This document shows, one piece after another, positions 18,161 to 20,000 of a DNA stretch of 20,000 nucleotides. A model generated the notes under the pieces. It ran no database searches, was not told where the DNA came from, and saw only the letters and a list, made by a program, of their open reading frames with translations. The position numbers and the translations under genes were made by a program. Origin of the DNA: Chara braunii (taxonomy: Eukaryota; Streptophyta; Charophyceae; Charales; Characeae); NCBI GenBank assembly GCA_003427395.1, contig BFEA01001042.1, forward strand, positions 50,821-70,820. Reading direction: 5' to 3'. How positions within the stretch are numbered: the first letter of the stretch is position 1; every line of letters begins with the position of its first letter.

Positions 18161-18425
18161 CTCACATCACGCTTGAATCCTGCAGACTGTTGGTTCCCAC
18201 CACCCACTGAGCCAGGGAGTCACACCGACGAGCATCCGTCATCACCTACAGGCAACACAGACATCCCAAACCGAGCGGGCCCCATAAGAGTGCAGTAGGC
18301 ACTCCAAACGAGGAACCACCGACTGTTTGGCACTACTTAAGGGTGCTCAGTCGGTCACACAATAAAACTTAGAAGAAATCAGAGGGAGGACGAACAACAG
18401 AAGTAAGACTGACAGACATAAAACT

Positions 18426-18427
<2 letters not shown>
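18161..18427. other. Spacer with one stem-loop
   Basis: Unique-looking sequence after the T-poor tract. ACCGACTG at 18318-18325 and CAGTCGGT at 18348-18355 form a perfect 8-bp stem, with an inner GCAC/GTGC pairing. No ribozyme core, terminator or gene is associated with it. Confidence 0.5.

Positions 18428-18478
<51 letters not shown>
18428..18478. repeat. (TG)n microsatellite
   Basis: A pure TG run of about 50 bp. The coding frame across it is an artefact. Confidence 0.95.
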
Positions 18479-18479
<1 letters not shown>

Positions 18480-18699
18480 CAAGTGTTTGTTGTTTGAAAA
18501 GACCCCAGATTCTCTCTCTCATTCCCTTCAGAAATCATCACAAGACATCCATAACGAAAGGATTGGCCACGGTTGTGTGTGGTTGAGCGCGAATTGCCCA
18601 CATACCCGTCTGCCGCCAAAGTGGCACACTCGCACATATACATATTGTATACATATGTATTTCAAACCATAATGGGATGGAGGGCAGAAGGCAACTTAC

Positions 18700-19085
18700 T
18701 TAAGAGGCTAAGACGGAAGACTACTCCAGCAAGAAGGCACCGACCTGACCCTCTCAAATGTCCAAAAAAACTTGGAGAGCCTTCCGCATTGGCCTACTAA
18801 ACCAAAAACTCATTTACCAAAAACAGACAAATATAACAGCATTGGCATCCCCGACATTCATCTCAAACTACACACTCACATCACTGCCGAAGAGGAGGAA
18901 GAAGATAAGAGACAACGTACCTAAGACAGAAGACTCCTCCCGCATGCCGAAGAGGAGGGAGAAGATAAGAGACAGCTTACCTAAGACAAAAGACTCCTCC
19001 CGCAAGAACGCACCGAGCCCCCCTGCTAAGGGTCCGAAAAAACTGGGACAGTCTTCCACACCGGCCCACAAAACATACCTTGCCC
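18700..19085 (+). repeat. Diverged ~273-bp-spaced duplication
   Basis: Copy A (about 18690-18790) and copy B (about 18975-19080) share, in order, CTTACYTAAG, GACTMCTCC, GCAAGAASGCACCGA, a poly-A/CTTGG or CTGGG block, and CTTCCRCAYYGGCC-like sequence at an offset near 273 bp. They are non-coding as far as can be seen. Confidence 0.6.
18885..19004 (+). repeat. Two 60-bp direct tandem repeats
   Basis: TGCCGAAGAGGAGG begins at 18885 and 18945. The following 46 bases (GAAGATAAGAGACA, ACCTAAGACA and GACTCCTCCCGCA) match with few differences. The 60-bp period keeps frame, giving an Arg/Lys-rich peptide repeat, but no wider coding evidence exists. Confidence 0.85.
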
Positions 19086-19136
19086 TCAAAGAGAACTCGT
19101 CGCCACCCAATAAACATCCAAACAGCCCACGTGCGG

Positions 19137-19195
19137 TCTGTGTGTGTGTGTATGTGTGTATGCCTGGTGTGTGGTGTGTGGTGTGTGTGTGTGTT

Positions 19196-19246
<51 letters not shown>
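19137..19246. repeat. Compound TG microsatellite
   Basis: TG repeats interrupted by TATG, GCC and GGTGTGTGG, ending in a pure TG run of about 45 bp. Confidence 0.95.
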
Positions 19247-19249
<3 letters not shown>

Positions 19250-20000
19250 TTTGAGGTCTAAGACTTCCGAAAGGATGTTTACTATTCAAGTTGTTCTTAT
19301 CTTGTCTCTTGCAAGGTCGAATCAATTTTGTTCTGGGTCTCCCTCATGCGATTGTCAACGGATATACAACACGTGTGCGGAGTCGGTATTTGCTTCCCCG
19401 AGTCTGTGAATGGGTGCATGCGTGTGCTCGGACCTCTTGCCGGTTCGACATAGCAGTGTCCCTGAGTTCCCTGTTGTAGACGAGGATGCTGTCTTATGCG
19501 ATTGCAAACTTAAGGAGTGCCTCATTGCTCACCGCTTCATCTTCGTGGTGATGGTTTTGTGTTGATCGACTGCTTGGACTCCCCTCCGATTATCCTTCCT
19601 CATTTGGATCTTATTTGTGCTTCCATGGTCGCCAGCCACGCAACTCAATGGTTCAAGATAGGGAACTCGTTCTGTCGGCGATGGTTGGCGTTTGTGCGCT
19701 TCCCGAAGAATAGTCGCACGGCCGCCGTGCTGCCAGAGTGCTTTCATGCCCCGAATCCCCTCCCCCTCTGCCATCCAATGACAATTTATATTAGAGCAAT
19801 TGAACGGTAGTGGTAATGAGGGAAGGTTCTGCCCCGTTTTGAATTCCCGGACTTTTGCCCATTTTGTTATAGACCTCCTGAGGGCTGAGGTCCATCTGGC
19901 ACAACCCCCACACCTCCTCCTTTTTTTCTTTTTTCTTTTTTAAACCTCCACTCTTAGGCTAACTGTCACTCCCCTTAACTTTTGCATTTTTTTTATTTTT
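19247..20000. other. Right-end sequence, no gene recognised
   Basis: A few moderate open frames occur (19517-19810 plus is the longest, 97 codons), but none shows a recognisable motif and all are short. The last 90 bases are T-rich (from about 19918), which could be a decayed A-tail of a minus-strand retroelement continuing outside the window; that is a guess. Confidence 0.4.

Overview
This window comes from a repeat-rich eukaryotic nuclear genome. I find no intact host gene, rRNA or tRNA. It consists of decayed transposable elements, GC-rich to T-poor low-complexity DNA and many dinucleotide microsatellites, with four single-base N positions (7067, 7106, 7127, 12857). A plant-lineage host, perhaps a streptophyte (charophyte) green alga, is my tentative guess. 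The guess rests on the style of the LINE proteins, a remnant resembling plant-type PIF/Harbinger transposases, and apparent CAG-to-TAG decay, which is what CHG methylation would produce. The sequence does not prove it.

Layout. Bases 1-105 look like the 3' end of a small minus-strand retroelement with an A-tail, perhaps a tRNA-derived SINE. About 490-12382 is one very long plus-strand non-LTR retrotransposon (LINE) of roughly 11.9 kb. It has a GC-rich 5' UTR with two 156-bp tandem units, a giant ORF1 frame (2033-6910, about 1,625 codons) with an RRM/DUF4283-like region and a CCHC zinc knuckle, and an ORF2 (6948-11592) with an APE-type endonuclease, a reverse transcriptase and a zf-RVT finger. 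A 3' UTR and an A-rich tail follow. ORF1 carries seven in-frame stops; ORF2 carries five plus a frameshift near 7947, so this copy is dead. An 8-bp match on both flanks is a candidate target-site duplication.

Bases 12391-14943 hold microsatellites, a GA/N/TC junction, a compound hairpin and a diverged tandem duplication. Bases 14947-16564 are a DNA transposon with 20-bp terminal inverted repeats, a 3-bp TAT target duplication, dense CAAGG/CCTTG subterminal motifs and a minus-strand remnant that looks like a PIF/Harbinger transposase N-terminus. Bases 16790-16982 are a TG minisatellite with a 32-bp higher-order period.

The most notable feature is at 17554-17609 on the minus strand: a hammerhead ribozyme of type III topology with every core nucleotide present and a GUC cleavage triplet. 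It lies inside a T-poor, CAAGGCAA-rich degenerate repeat tract (about 17150-18160). This arrangement recalls plant retrozymes or ribozyme-bearing satellite DNA, but I could not identify paired LTRs. The right end (18420-20000) holds TG microsatellites, a 60-bp tandem repeat, a ~273-bp diverged duplication and unassigned sequence.

The LINE ORFs would have worked together: ORF1 as RNA-binding protein and ORF2 for target-primed reverse transcription. The other elements are non-autonomous or broken and would depend on enzymes from elsewhere in the genome.
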